From the NCBI GenBank assembly GCA_039090855.1, contig CM077011.1:26441001-26505000 (forward strand): 64,000 bases of DNA, given 5' to 3'. The DNA comes from Macrothele yani. Its lineage: Eukaryota > Arthropoda > Arachnida > Araneae > Macrothelidae. The translations under genes and the position numbers were made by a program. This document shows positions 19,669 to 31,845 of this stretch, piece after piece. Position 1 is the first letter of the stretch; every line of letters begins with the position of its first letter. The notes beneath the pieces were generated by a model that was given only the letters and a program-made list of their open reading frames with translations, made no database searches and had not been told where the DNA came from.

Positions 19669-22629
19669 TCAACCATTATCAATCCACTGCTGGACGAAGG
19701 TCTTCCCAAGTTTCCTCCACAACGGTCTGTCTTGTGCCAGTCTCCTCCATGTCACCCCTGCATACTTTCGAATTTCATCCACCCATCTCCCATGTAGTCT
19801 TCTTCTGGGTCTTTTCCTGTCCCTTGGAACCCAATCCAAAATTTCGGCTGTCCATCGATGATCTGTCCTTCTGGCAGTATGTCCAGCCCATTGCCATTTC
19901 AGGGATTTAACTCTGATCATGATGTCTTCCACTCTTGTCATTTTTCGGATCCACGAGTTCCTCTTCTTATCTCTCCTGGTTACACCAAGTATGCACCTCT
20001 CCATGCTACTTTGAGTTGTCTGCAGCCTTTGTATGTCTCTTTTAGTTAAGGTCCACGTCTCTGCACCATACTTAAGCACCGGAAGAATGCATTGATCAAA
20101 CACTTTTCTTTAAAGACATAATGGCATATTGCTCTTGAAAATTATACTGTTTCTTCCAAAAGCTCTCCAGGCAAGTTTTGTACGCCGATTAATTTCTTCA
20201 TCAATGTGACCCTCACTTGATATCTGCTGTCCAAGATAAACGTACGTGTCTGTTATCTCCAGCTTTTCTCCATCAATCGATAAATTTTCATTTCTTGTAA
20301 AAGCATTGAACATCACTTTTGACTTCTGAAAGTTCATTTTTAATCCCACTTCTTTACTCTTGTCAGCAAGTTCCTGGATCATACTCTGCAGCTCTGATGG
20401 GGTAGTTGCAAAAATGACTACGTCATCAGCAAAACGAAGGTGGGTTAGATAATCTCCATTAATCTTTATCCCCTTGTTTTCCCAGCTCAGCGACTGAAAA
20501 ACACCCTCCAATGTGGCATTAAAGAGCTTCGGAGATATGGTGTCACCTTGTCTCACTCCCTTTCCAATTTTTATGTGTGTTGTATTTTCAGACAGCCTAA
20601 TCTTTGCACTTGCATTTTCATAGATGTTATTAAAAATATTAATGTATGCATCTTCAATACCGCAGGTTTTCAGAGCCATTGTAACTGCTGATGGTTTCAC
20701 CGAATCAAAGGCTTTTTCATAATCGATAAAAGCCATGCACAATGGAAGTTCATATCCCCTCGCTCTTTCAATTAGTTCTCTCAGCACGTAGATATGATCT
20801 ATTGTGCTGTAGCCACTCCTGAATCCAGCTTGTTCTCTCGGTTGAGCCATGTCCAGTGTTACTTTCAAGCGGTGTGAAAGAACTTTAGTGAAGATTTTAT
20901 AAACTACTGACAGGAGGCTGATAGGTCTGTAGTTTCCGAGATCCTCAATGTCACCTTTCTTATGTAGCAGGATCATTGTAGCGGTGTTCCAATCCTCAGG
21001 AATCTTTCCTTCATTAAGGCATCGAGTGAAAAATTGGGCGAGTACTGTTTCGATTTCTCCACTTGCTTCTTGTATGATGTCTACAGTAATTTCATCTTCT
21101 CCTCGAGCTTTTCCCCGCTTCATGTTCTTGATTGCATGTGCAACTTCTGCTGGAAGGACTGGAGGAACTCTGGTACTGGTATCTTTCATGATGTCTGGAG
21201 TGCATGTATCATCCCTTTCATATAATGTGGAGTAGAAATCTTTCACTCTTGTTAAACTTTCGCCTCTATTTCTTGTTACAGAACCATCTTCTTTTCTCAG
21301 TGCCATAATCTGTTCTCTTCCCTTACTGAGATGTCCCTTTGCTATCTTTAGGCTTTGGTTGTTTTCAATTGCTTTCCTCACTAGTTCACAGTTGAATTTT
21401 CTTACGTCTTCAGTGATACTTTTTCTTACTGTCTTGCATAGCTCTATATATTCCACTTTGGAAGTCACATCTTCTTTAGTTGTCCTCATCTCTCTTCTTT
21501 TTTGCATCAACATTTTCGTTTTTCCTGATAATTTATTTACATGCAACTTGTTCTTAGACCCAGCTAATTTTGTTGCTGTTTCCATAAGAGCTTTGGTTAC
21601 TTTTCTGTTAAGTTCAGAGATGTCCACTTCTTCTGATGTTAGGCCTTCTAAAGCAGAGAACCTGTTCTTCAGTTCCAACTTGAAGGTATTATGGTGTTTT
21701 TGAAGGTTGGTTATGTTAATAGATTTTGTTTGTCTTATGAGCTTGCCACGTTCAAGTTTAGTGTTGAGGTGCATCTTACATCTCACCAATCTATGGTCAC
21801 TACCTGTGTTAAACTTGTTTAGCACACTGCAGTCTTCTATGACGAATTTTTTGTTACACATAATAAAATCAATTTCACTTGTCGTCCCATTTGGTTGTCT
21901 CCATGTCCATTTCCTGTGTGGCTTTTTCTTGAAGAAGGAGTTCAAGATGAAAAACCCTTCTGCCTCTGCAAACTCAACGAGAGTATTTCCACGCGGGTTT
22001 CTGTTGCCGTGACCGAATTTACCTACTGAAGTTTCATTCTGTTGCCGTTGCCCTATTTTTGCATTGAAATCTCCCATAATTATTTTCAAGTGCTGCTTAC
22101 CTTTATTATTTAGATGACAAATTTCCTCATAAAATTCTTCAATTTCTTCTTCAGGATGACTTGTGGTGGGTGCATAAGTTTGAATAATCTGAGCCTGGTA
22201 TCTTTTCGAGAGTTGGATAACAAGTCGTGCAGCTCTGTCAGAGGAACTTCCAACTTCTACAACTTTATCCTTCAGTTTCTTGTTTATTATAAATCCAACA
22301 CCACTAGTTCTGCCAGTATCTGTCCCACGATAGTAGAAGAGATGTCCACTTTTCAGTTCGATGAGATCTTCTCCTTTTCTCCTTACCTCACTTAGCCCCA
22401 CGATGTCCCACTTGATCCTTTGTAGTTCCTCTTCCAATTCAAGAAGCCTTGAATCAGAAGATAGGGAGCGTCCATTGTACGCAGCCAAGGTCAGCATCAG
22501 ATGGCAGCCTAGTCCGGTCCTCCGGGGATTCTTAGCACCCTCTGCCTTCATGTCGCACTGACCGCTGCCTTGGCCAGGTACATTCCAGCTGCCGGAGACT
22601 GAGGGCCAAGATTTAAGTTGTGGAATCAT
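19669..22629 (-). pseudogene. RTE ORF, full length, one nonsense codon (array copy 1)
   Basis: 986 codons encode an endonuclease plus reverse transcriptase that would nick target DNA and copy its own RNA there. The APE endonuclease spans residues 47-285, with Asn52 (YNGRSL), Glu81 (GLSEVR), MGDFNAKIG at 185-193 and SDHR at 277-280. The reverse transcriptase spans about 545-800, with NYRPISLLSVVYKIF, DYEKAFDS (636-643), GVRQGDTISP (691-700) and FADDVVIF (733-740). The C-terminal WAGHTARR region is near 914. The only inactivating change is AAA to TAA at codon 840 (20110-20112). The frame continues without a shift to the natural stop. The ATG was chosen because it matches the start in copy 2. 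Confidence 0.93.
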
Positions 22630-22867
22630 TTTGGAGGGGTTTGGCCATAACTCACCACGCTGGCCAAGCGGGTTGGTGAGTGTGGGACAGAATTTCCTCT
22701 AATCCCGATGGTATAGTTATACCGCTATTGGCGGTCGTCAGAGCCCCTTTAGTGGGAACAGGATGCACCACGAGAAGGCGGGGTTGACATTTGTCAAGGA
22801 GAGGCTGTGATGTTACGCATCACCTGACCTTCATTCCCGATCATATATATCATCATCATCATCATTG

Positions 22868-25828
22868 TCAACCATTATCAATCCACTGCTGGACGAAGGT
22901 CTCCCCAAGTTTCCTCCACAACGGTCTGTCTTGTGCCAGTCTCCTCCATGTCACCCTTGCATACTTTCGAATTTCATCCACACATCTCCCATGTGGTCTT
23001 CTTCTGGGTCTTTTCCTGTCCCTTGGAATCCAATCTAAAATTTCGGCTGTCCATCGATGATCTGTCCTTCTGGCAGTATGTCCAGCCTATTGCCATTTCA
23101 GGGATTTAACTTTGATCATGATGTCTTCCACTCTTGTCATTTTTCGGATCCACGAGTTCCTCTTCTTATCTCTCCTGGTTACACCAAGTATGCACCTCTC
23201 CATGCTTCTTTGAGTTGTCTGCAGCCTTTGTATGTCTCTTTTAGTTAAGGTCCACGTCTCTGCACCATACGTAAGCACTGGAAGGATGCATTGATCAAAC
23301 ACTTTTCTTTTAAGACATAATGGCACATTGCTCTTGAAAATTATGCTGTTTCTTCCAAAGGCTCTCCAGGCAAGTTTTGTACGCCGATTAATTTCTTCAT
23401 CAATGTGACCCTCACTTGATATCTGCTGTCCAAGATAAACGTACGTGTCTGTTATCTCCAGCTTTTCTCCATCAATCGATAAATCTTCATTTCTTGTAAA
23501 AGCATTGAACATCACTTTTGTCTTCTGAAAGTTCATTTTTAATCCCACTTCTTTACTCTTGTCAGCAAGTTCCTGGATCATACTTTGCAGCTCTGATGGG
23601 GTAGTTGCAAAAATGACTACGTCATCAGAAAAACGAAGGTGGGTTAGATAATCTCCATTAATCTTTATCCCCTTGTTTTCCCAGCTCAGCGACTGAAAAA
23701 CACCCTCCAATGTGGCATTAAAGAGCTTCGGAGATATGGTATCACCTTGTCTCACTCCTTTTCCAATTTTTATGTGTGTTGTATTTTCAAACAGGCTAAT
23801 CTTTGCACTTGCATTTTCATAGATGTTATTAATAATATTAATGTATGCATCTTCAATACCGCAGGTTTTCAGAGCCATTGTAACTGCTGATGGTTTCACC
23901 GAATCAAAGGCTTTTTCATAATCGATAAAAGCCATGCACAATGGAAGTTCATATTCCCTCGCTCTTTCAATTAGTTCTCTCAGCACGTGGATATGATCTA
24001 TTGTGCTGTAGCCACTCCTGAACCCAGCTTGTTCTCTCGGTTGAGCCATGTCCAGTGTTACCTTCAAGCGGTGTGAAAGAACTTTAGTGAAGATTTTATA
24101 AACTACTGATAGGAGGCTGATAGGTCTGTAGTTTCCGAGATCCTCAATGTCACCTTTCTTATGTAGCAGGATCATTGTAGCGGTGTTCCAATCCTCAGGA
24201 ATCTTTCCTTCATTAAGGCATCGAGTGAAAATTTGGGCGAGTACTGTTTCGATTTCTCCACTTGCTTCTTGTATGATGTCTACAGTAATTTCATCTTCTC
24301 CTGGAGCTTTTCCTCGCTTCATGCTCTTGATTGCATGTGCAACTTCTGCTGGAAGGACTGGAGGAACTCTGGTACTGGTATCTTTCATGATGTCTGGAGT
24401 GCATATATCATCCCTTTCATATAATTTGGAGTAGAAATCTTTCACTCTTGTTAAACTTTCGCCTCTATTTCTTGTTACAGAACCATCTTCTTTTCTCAGT
24501 GCCATAATCTGTTTTCTTCCCTTACTGAGATGTCCCTTTGCTATCTTTAGGCTTTGGTTGTTTTCAATTGCTTTCCTCACTAGTTCACAGTTGAATTTTC
24601 TTACGTCTTCAGTGATACTTTTTCTTACTGTCTTGCATAGCTCTATATATTCCACTTTGGAAGTCACATCTTCTTTAGTTGTCCTCATCTCTCTCCTTTT
24701 TTGCATCAACATTTTCGTTTTTCCTGATAATTTGTTCACATGCAACTTGTTCTTAGACCCAGCTAATTTTGTTGCTGTTTCCATAAGAGCTTTGGTTACT
24801 TTTCTGTTAACTTCAGAGATGTCCACTTCTTCCGATGTTAGGCCTTCTAAAGCAGAGAACCTGTTCTTCAGTTCTAACTTGAAGGTATTATGGTGTTTTT
24901 TAAGGTTGGTTATGTCAATAGATTTTGTTTGTCTTATGAGCTTGCCACGTTCAAGTTTAGTGTTGAGGTGCATCTTACATCTCACCAATCTATGGTCACT
25001 ACCTGTGTTGAACTTGTTTAGCACACTGCAGTCTTCTATGACGAATTTTTTGTTACACATAATAAAATCAATTTCACTTGTCGTCCCATTTGGATGTCTC
25101 CATGTCCATTTCCTGTGTGGCTTTTTCTTGAAGAAGGAGTTCAAGATGAAAAACCCTTCTGCCTCTGCAAACTCAACGAGAGTATTTCCACGCTGGTTTC
25201 TGTTGCCATGACCGAATTTACCAACTGAAGTTTCATTCTGTTGCTGTTGCCCTATTTTTGCATTGAAATCTCCCATAATTATTTTCAAGTGCTGCTTACC
25301 TTTATTATTTAGATGACAAATTTCCTCATAAAATTCTTCAATTTCTTCTTCAGGATGACTTGTGGTGGGTGCATAAGTTTGAATAATCTGAGCCTGGTAT
25401 CTTTTCGAGAGTTGGATAACAAGTCGTGCAGCTCTGTCAGAGGAACTTTCAACTTCTACAACTTTATCCTTCAGTTTCTTGTTTATTATAAATCCAACAC
25501 CACTAGTTCTGCCAGTATCTGTCCCACGATAGTACAAGAGATGTCCACTTTTCAGTTCGATGAGATCTTCTCCTTTTCTCCTTACCTCACTTAGCCCCAC
25601 GATGTCCCACTTGATCCTTTGTAGTTCCTCTTCCAATTCAAGAAGCCTTGAATCAGAAGATAGGGAGCGTCCATTGTAAGTAGCCAAGGTCAGCATCAGA
25701 TGGCAGCCTAGTCCGGTTCTCCGGGGATTCTTAGCACCCTCTGCCTTCATGTCGCACTGGCCGCTGCCTTGGCCAGGTACATTCCAGCTGCCGGAGACTG
25801 AGGGCCAAGATTTAAGTTGTGGAATCAT
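22868..25828 (-). pseudogene. RTE ORF, full length, one nonsense codon (array copy 2)
   Basis: Identical in length (986 codons) and domain order to array copy 1, with the same start. The endonuclease residues are all kept. Two defects are visible. The polymerase motif reads FSDD instead of FADD. A TGG codon in the C-terminal region has become TAG at codon 914 (23087-23089), after KSLKWQ. Everything downstream stays in frame to the QQWIDNG end. The small divergence from copy 1, with changes scattered along the ORF, indicates two different source RNAs rather than a recent duplication of one locus. Confidence 0.93.
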
Positions 25829-26070
25829 TTTGGAGGGGTTTGGCCATAACTCACCACGCTGGCCAAGCGGGTTGGTGAGTGTGGGATAGAATTTCCTCTA
25901 ATCCCGATGGTATAGTTATACCGCTATGGGCGGTCGTCAGAGCCCCTTTAGTGGGAACAGGATGCACCACGAGAAGGCGGGGTTGACATTTGTCAAGGAG
26001 AGGCTATGATGTTACGCATCACCTGACCTTACATCCCCGATCATATATATCATCATCATCATCATCATTG

Positions 26071-27243
26071 TCAACCATTATCAATCCACTGCTGGACGAA
26101 GGTCTCCCCAAGTTTCCTCCACAACGGTCTGTCTTGTGCCAGTCTCCTCCATGTCACTCCCGCATATTTACGAATTTCATCCACCCATCTCCCATGTGGT
26201 CTTCTTCTGGGTCTTTTCCTGTCCCTTGGAATCCAATCTAAAATTTCGGCTGTCCATCTATGGTCTGTCCTTCTGGCAGTATGTCCAGCCCATTGCCATT
26301 TCAGGGATTTAACTCTGATCATGATGTCTTCCACTCTCGTCATTTTTCGGATCCACGAGTTCCTCTTCTTATCTCTCCTGGTTATACCAAGCATGCACCT
26401 CTCCATGCTTCTTTGAGTTGTCTGCAGCCTTTGTATGTCTCTTTTAGTTAAGGTCCACGTCTCTGCACCATACGTAAGCACTGGAAGGATGCATTGATCA
26501 AACACTTTTCTTTTAAGACATAATGGCATATTGCTCTTGAAAATTATGCTGTTTCTTCCAAAAGCTCTCCAGGCAAGTTTTGTACGCCTATTAATTTCTT
26601 CATCAATGTGACCCTCACTTGATATCTGCTGTCCAAGATAAACATACGTATCTGTTATCTCCAGTTTTTCTCCATCAATCGATAAATCTTCATTTCTTGT
26701 AAAAGCATTGAACATCACTTTTGTCTTCTGAAAGTTCATTTTTAATCCCACTTCTTTACTCTTGTCAGCAAGTTCCTGGATCATACTCTGCAGCTCTGAT
26801 GGGATAGTTGCAAAAATGACTACGTCATCAGCAAAACGAAGGTGGGTTAGATAATCTCCATTAATCTTTATCCCTTTGTTTTCCCAGTCCAGTGATTGAA
26901 AGACATTTTCCAATGTGGCATTAAAGAGCTTCGGAGATATGGTGTCACCTTGTCTCACTCCCTTTCCAATTTTTATGTGTGTTGTATTTTCTAACAGCCG
27001 AATCTTTGCACTTGCATTTTCATAGATGTTATTAATAATATTAATGTATGCATCTTCAATACCGCAGGATTTCAGAGCCATTGCAACTGCTGATGGTTTC
27101 ACCGAATCAAAGGCTTTTTCATAATCGATAAAAGCCATGCACAATGGAAGTTCATATTCCCTCGCTCTTTCAATTAGTTCTCTCAGTACGTGGATATGAT
27201 CTATTGTGCTGTAGCCACTCCTGAATCCAGCTTGTTCTCTCGG
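26071..27243 (-). pseudogene. RTE ORF, 5'-truncated (array copy 3)
   Basis: The C-terminal 390 or so residues of the RTE protein, open to the natural stop. It enters at PREQAGFRSGYS, so it lacks the endonuclease and the N-terminal fingers. It keeps DYEKAFDS, GVRQGDTISP, an intact FADD and the complete C-terminal region. The upstream sequence (27244 onward) is unrelated and fuses to the frame by chance. No inactivating mutation lies within the retained part. Confidence 0.92.
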
Positions 27244-29365
27244 TTGAAGAAATCTGAAGCAGAAAACGAGTGAATTCTGGAATATGTACAGTAGTATCTC
27301 CATGGATTCATTTGATGTGTGCCTAATTGCTTCATTAGCTGGCACCGACAGTAGCGTTCATCCTCATGCAGCAAAGCCACAAAGTGTGTAATAATATTTG
27401 CGTTAATAGCTAAGGTCAAAGTAGACTCTTCAAAAATGTGGTTCCACAGTTCTCTCATTGGAAACAGCCTGGTGTGCTTCCTGACAATTTTCAAAAGCTG
27501 ATGGGTTTTTTTTTTTTTTTTTAGAAGTTATGCTCCCATTTAAATGAAATCAGGCCTTTTCTGTAAGAAATGTGTACAGCACTATGACGCTGTTTTCATG
27601 TGAACCTCATGAACCAATAGCGATCATGTATGTCTACATCCAACGGGCACACCTCTTGCAGTATCCTGACTTTGCATGACTGTAATTTCTAACCTCTGGA
27701 AGCCCTGTGAATGGTTGAATAAGATGCTCTTACTGGTGCCAAATTTCCTAATTACTTACGGGAAGATCGTAACAAATGATAGTCAACTTCCTCTACAAAC
27801 TGTAGTGTCACTATTACTGGCTACACGTAGAACGTTTATCTCTAGCACTAATTTTTTTAATTGGTATATTGCTTATTTGCTTTTGAATTCTCGGAACACA
27901 TCTATATATTCATTACTTCATTTTTTCCTCCCCTGCAAATATTTGGTGTCTCGCTTCCATGTCATTTAAGTTTGATTAACGTATACTGAGTTTAGATACG
28001 TGATTCCCACAATTATATTTCAAAATTAAGTTGTGCCCCCCTCCCCCTCCTCGAGTATAAACATTGCACATGAAATTAATGGTGGTGTAAGTTAAAACTA
28101 AAAACTGATTTGCAACGATAACTATGCTCATAATCGACAGACTCCTGAAATAATTTATCGTTATTTATTCTTGAATAATCACACAACTAAAATGCTAATG
28201 TAAGTTCACGGATTATACAAACATAGAATGAATGAGTTATTAAACAACGACTCCGCACTTTCTATTTAGACTATTTTAAACAGTCTTACCCTGAATTGCT
28301 ATCCATTTGGTACTTAACACAAAACAGTTTATATTCCAGTGGAAATCCTTTTCGGTGATCGTAATGCATGTACTCTTTTCGAGCACTTTTTGTAAGAACA
28401 ACAAACAGTGAGTTCCCGCACATAACTGCGACGTCATTCCAACTAATCCAGGGTCGTGATCCCATAATTCTCAGAAACGAGCTGCTGGCTGTCGGCATCC
28501 ACGCAAGCACGAACCGAAACTCACAAATGTAAACTTGCAGCAGGTATTCGACGAAAATAAAAGAAACAAGCAAAGGAAAATATCATCCAACAATTAAGCT
28601 GATTACTGGGCATTTGTTAAAAATGACTAAGTCATCATTTCTGATGATCACTGCAGGTAAATACGTTCTAGCTGGGTGTGAAAGGATACAAGATAAGTTA
28701 TATAAGTTCTAACTGGGTGTAACACATGATACAGGGCAAGGTTAGTAGACTTGATACAGGGTAAGTTCTATCTTGTATCGTTTGTTCAGTAAGTAATTAA
28801 CGTCTTGAGAAGGCACCATACTATATAAATTTAAAGTGTCTCGAATGTAAAAATCATTGATTTTTCAGTTAAGCTTGGGTAAACTGAAAATTGGTTTTGT
28901 ATGTGCCATAGGTAGAATATCTTCGAACGCATTTGTTTGCACATGTGCATTCGCTACAAAAGATGTAGTATCTATGTGTAACACACAATTAACATTTGTT
29001 AAGAACAGTGTTTCTTCACGAATATTTCATTCTTATAACTTCTTTTTTGAAATCTGAGAAAAATCATGAGTAAATTGTCCTTATCTTTCTTCATTCAGTA
29101 TGCATAAGTTTCAATATGGGCTGTTATTACATTACCCATGTTTATCAAGACTAACTAGTACACCATGAATTGTCCTTATTGGAGTTCATTTTTGAAATGC
29201 TAAAAGCAATTTCTGGAAATGGTAAAAAATTATCTATCCTGGTGCAAACGAAATTTTCAGGAACATTTTTATAGAGAATTATTTGTCAGATATACATTGC
29301 AAAACCTTGTTCAGATTTGTTCTGTTCCCTGAAGGCTTTAAATGTTTCTGGAACTTTTCTTTGTT
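27244..29365. other. Flank of the RTE array; nothing certain
   Basis: There is a poly-T run near 27505. An open frame at 28286-28573 (-) ends in AGGGTAAGA, a possible splice donor, but the peptide is unfamiliar and no acceptor fits well. Short direct repeats built on GATACAGGGTAAG or GATACAAGATAAG occur at 28680-28780. Confidence 0.4.
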
Positions 29366-29895
29366 TACTGTGGAACGTTCCTCAAAATCAGGTTGCAAGC
29401 CTGTTTCAAGATTTTTCAGTAGCATGTTGTAAAGTTCCTCAAAATTGTTGAAAAGGTTCCACAGGACGCTTTCCGCTTTTGTGAAATGTTTTCAAGATTA
29501 ATGTGGAACGTTCCTCAAAATCAGGCTGCCAGCCTGTTTGAAGATTTTTCAGTAGCATGTGAAAAGTTCCTCAAAGTTGTTGAAAAGGTTCCACAGGAGG
29601 CTTTCCACTTTTGCGAAATGTTTTCAAGTTTATTGTGGAACGTTCCTCATAATGATGCAGAAACCCTGGGACGGAATGTTTCAATAATGTGTGGAAGGTT
29701 GATCACTTTTGTTCAAAAGGTTCCTCTCCTTATTATGGAACGTTCCACACAATCCTCCAGGGACAATGTTTCAGACTTCTTCAAAAATGTGTGGAACGTT
29801 TATCAGGATTTCTTGCATAACGTTTTCAAAAATGTTGAAGCTGCTAAGCTGCCCCTTTTTTGTGTAACGGTCCACAGATTGTTTTTACAGTGCCT
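29366..29895 (+). repeat. 132-bp tandem repeat with open frame
   Basis: TGTGGAACGTTCCTCA recurs at 29370, 29503 and 29635, giving units of 133 and 132 bp. Diverged partial units continue to about 29890. The second unit onward lies in a 145-codon open frame (29486-29923), because 132 is a multiple of three. The repeated peptide motif is WNVPxNxA...FSxxxEKFLKVVEKVPQ. No known domain is seen and the ATG context is ordinary, so I call it a repeat rather than a gene. Confidence 0.7.
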
Positions 29896-30044
29896 ATGTA
29901 AATTTGGAGTTCGTTCTCTTTAAGCATTTCAACCTTAACGTTACATTTTCTCATTCACTGAATTTTATTTAGCAACAGTCTTGAGGTCAGGTCTGAATGA
30001 CGCGTGTATGTTTTGACCAGTGGCGACGCTAGCAGCTCAAAAAC

Positions 30045-30417
30045 GCTCCCTTCCTAAAATCCTCTACATATGATCATTTGTTCCCTTAAGAGGCCGCGGG
30101 TGGTTTAGTGGGCAACATTCGTGACTGCCACGGAAGGGGCCTCAGGTTCGATCCCAGGCAGGTACGAACGCTCGATACACTAAATATCCGCCGTGCGTCA
30201 GATGGGCACGTTAAGCCGTCGGACCCCGGGTACTGGCCACTCGGTAATAAATAAGGGCGTCTTCCTCCCCTTTCCTACTTCGCTTTCGTGTCACTTTCCT
30301 ATCGGGCGCTCTATCCCAAATCACCTAGTTTCCTATTTCTAAGGGTTGTTTAAGACCTGGGGTCAGACACTCCTTCCTAAAATCCTCTACATAGGATCAT
30401 GATCATTGGTACCCTTA
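30045..30417 (+). mobile_element. SINE D (tRNA-derived) with long flanking direct repeats
   Basis: A tRNA-like head (GCGGGTGGTTTAGTGGGCAA A box and CAGGTTCGATCCCAGG B box, 30096-30160) is followed by a body containing GGCACGTTAAGCCGTCGG. About 40 bp including CCTTCCTAAAATCCTCTACAT is present on both sides (30048-30089 and 30371-30417). That is unusually long for a SINE target duplication. Confidence 0.7.
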
Positions 30418-30470
30418 AAACAATACTTATCGTGCATCTATGATACTTGTAATATTGAAGATTCTTAATA

Positions 30471-31149
30471 CACTATCTACCAACAAGTAATTGGACACCC
30501 CTGAAATCGACGATCTCTGCGGTCCTGATACACGTCACGGCCGCCGCCGTTAAATATCGTGTGGGAAACAACAACGGAACCAGTCGCATGCAAGATGCCA
30601 CGCAGTTCGGAGCTCTCTGATTTCGAGAAAGGTGTAATCGTCGGGTATCATAGAAATGGCCGATCCATACGTGACATATCCAGTGAGTTGAAATACCCAA
30701 AATTGACTGTGACGTACGTGATTGGCAAGTGGAAGATGAGAGGTGACTGTAGGAATGTGCCCCGACCCGGCAGACCCACAAAACTGGGAGTTAGAGACCG
30801 ACGGGTGCTGGCCAAAGAAATTCGGAAGAACCGCACCAAATCGATGGGCCACATCCGCGAAGAGTTTCAACAGGCATTCGGGAGTGTTCTTTCGATTAAT
30901 ACCATCCGTAAGGAAACCCATCAGCTCAGTTATCATGGACTTGCTTCCACCCACAAGCCTTTGATCCAAGTCCAATAGCGCTGCTCGGCTAACGTGGTGC
31001 ACAGAACGTCGACAGTGGACCGTTGAACATTGGAAACAGGTTATCTGGAGCAACGAATCAAGGTTCACCCTCTACCGTTTGGATGGCAGTGTCTGGGTTT
31101 AGCGTCTGCCTAGGGAACGCCTCCTGCCGGAATGTATTGTGCCAACTGT
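30471..31149 (+). pseudogene. Tc1-like transposon, 5' half only (copy 1)
   Basis: Starts at a TA with terminal sequence CACTATCTACCAACAAGTAA. An ATG at 30595 opens a transposase with two helix-turn-helix motifs (SSELSDFEKGVIVGYHRNGR...; GRPTKLGVRDRRVLAKEIRK). The frame then shifts near 30978, and the first catalytic region reads SNESRF where SDESRF is expected. A stop follows VWV. The element breaks off after CIVPTV. The remaining catalytic domain and the right terminal repeat are absent. Confidence 0.88.
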
Positions 31150-31843
31150 CATAAAAGTAAATATTTACTAAACTATGGCTGCTGCAACAGTAAGTATTTC
31201 AACTGTTTAGTTTTTCAAAAACAATATTTATTATCTATGTATTTAAAACACAGGTCCTTTACTTTCTACAATCCGGCCGCGCCACCCACTAGAGCGATTT
31301 TCATGATTTTGTTTTAATGAAAGCTACTGACCCACAAATTTGCCATCGCTAATTTTTATTGTCATAAGTAATTTCTTTTATGTTACCATGACATTTTCTT
31401 TGTACAATCCGTCGTTCGTTATTCTGGCGTTTGTTCTTGCTTCCGTACTTATAGCGCCACCTGCCTTTCTGCGGTTGTCGGAATTGGAACTAAGCACTCC
31501 GCTGTCAACTACGTAGTTACAGTTATCTGAATCGGTTCAATAGTTTTCGAGATTAGTAAAAATAATTCCGTATATTATCGTGAACTACTTTCTTTTACGT
31601 TGGGTGTGATTAGGTTGTATGTAAACAAAGCGGAACGATACACGGGAAATAGGGAACTACTTGAAAGCGATCTGATTCCGTAGTACAGCCAAAAATAATA
31701 ATAAAAAAAACGAAATAGCCTATGTCCACCGGAAAAAAATAAGCTTCCCAATGGTGAACGAATTGTCCAAATTGCTTCAGTATTTTCGAGATTACCTCAA
31801 ATACACAAACAAACTTTCTCTCTTTATATAGTAGTATTGATTA
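31150..31843. other. No recognisable feature
   Basis: Spacer between two related Tc1 halves. AT-rich, no ORF with a known domain. Confidence 0.5.
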
Positions 31844-31845
31844 TA

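Larger units (their letters stand above)
19641..27243 (-). mobile_element. Head-to-tail array of three RTE-clade non-LTR retrotransposons
   Basis: Three same-strand copies abut with no unrelated DNA between them: about 19641-22838, 22839-26038 and 26039-27243. Each 3' end is a (GAT)n tail closing with ATATATGATC. Each full copy has a 5' untranslated region of about 210 bp before the ORF. The first two are about 3.2 kb and differ by a few per cent. The third, on the 5' side of the array, is truncated inside the reverse transcriptase near the codons for PREQAGF. A single APE-RT ORF and a short tandem-repeat tail are typical of the RTE clade. Confidence 0.93.

Noticed and set aside
24558..25211. 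217-codon plus-strand frame
   Set aside because: It is antisense to the RTE endonuclease region, and the same frame appears opposite the other copy (21359-22012). It is a shadow of the real ORF.
28286..28573. 95-codon minus-strand frame ending at a possible splice donor
   Set aside because: The peptide is not recognisable and no acceptor or neighbouring exon supports it, so I mention it only as unassigned sequence.
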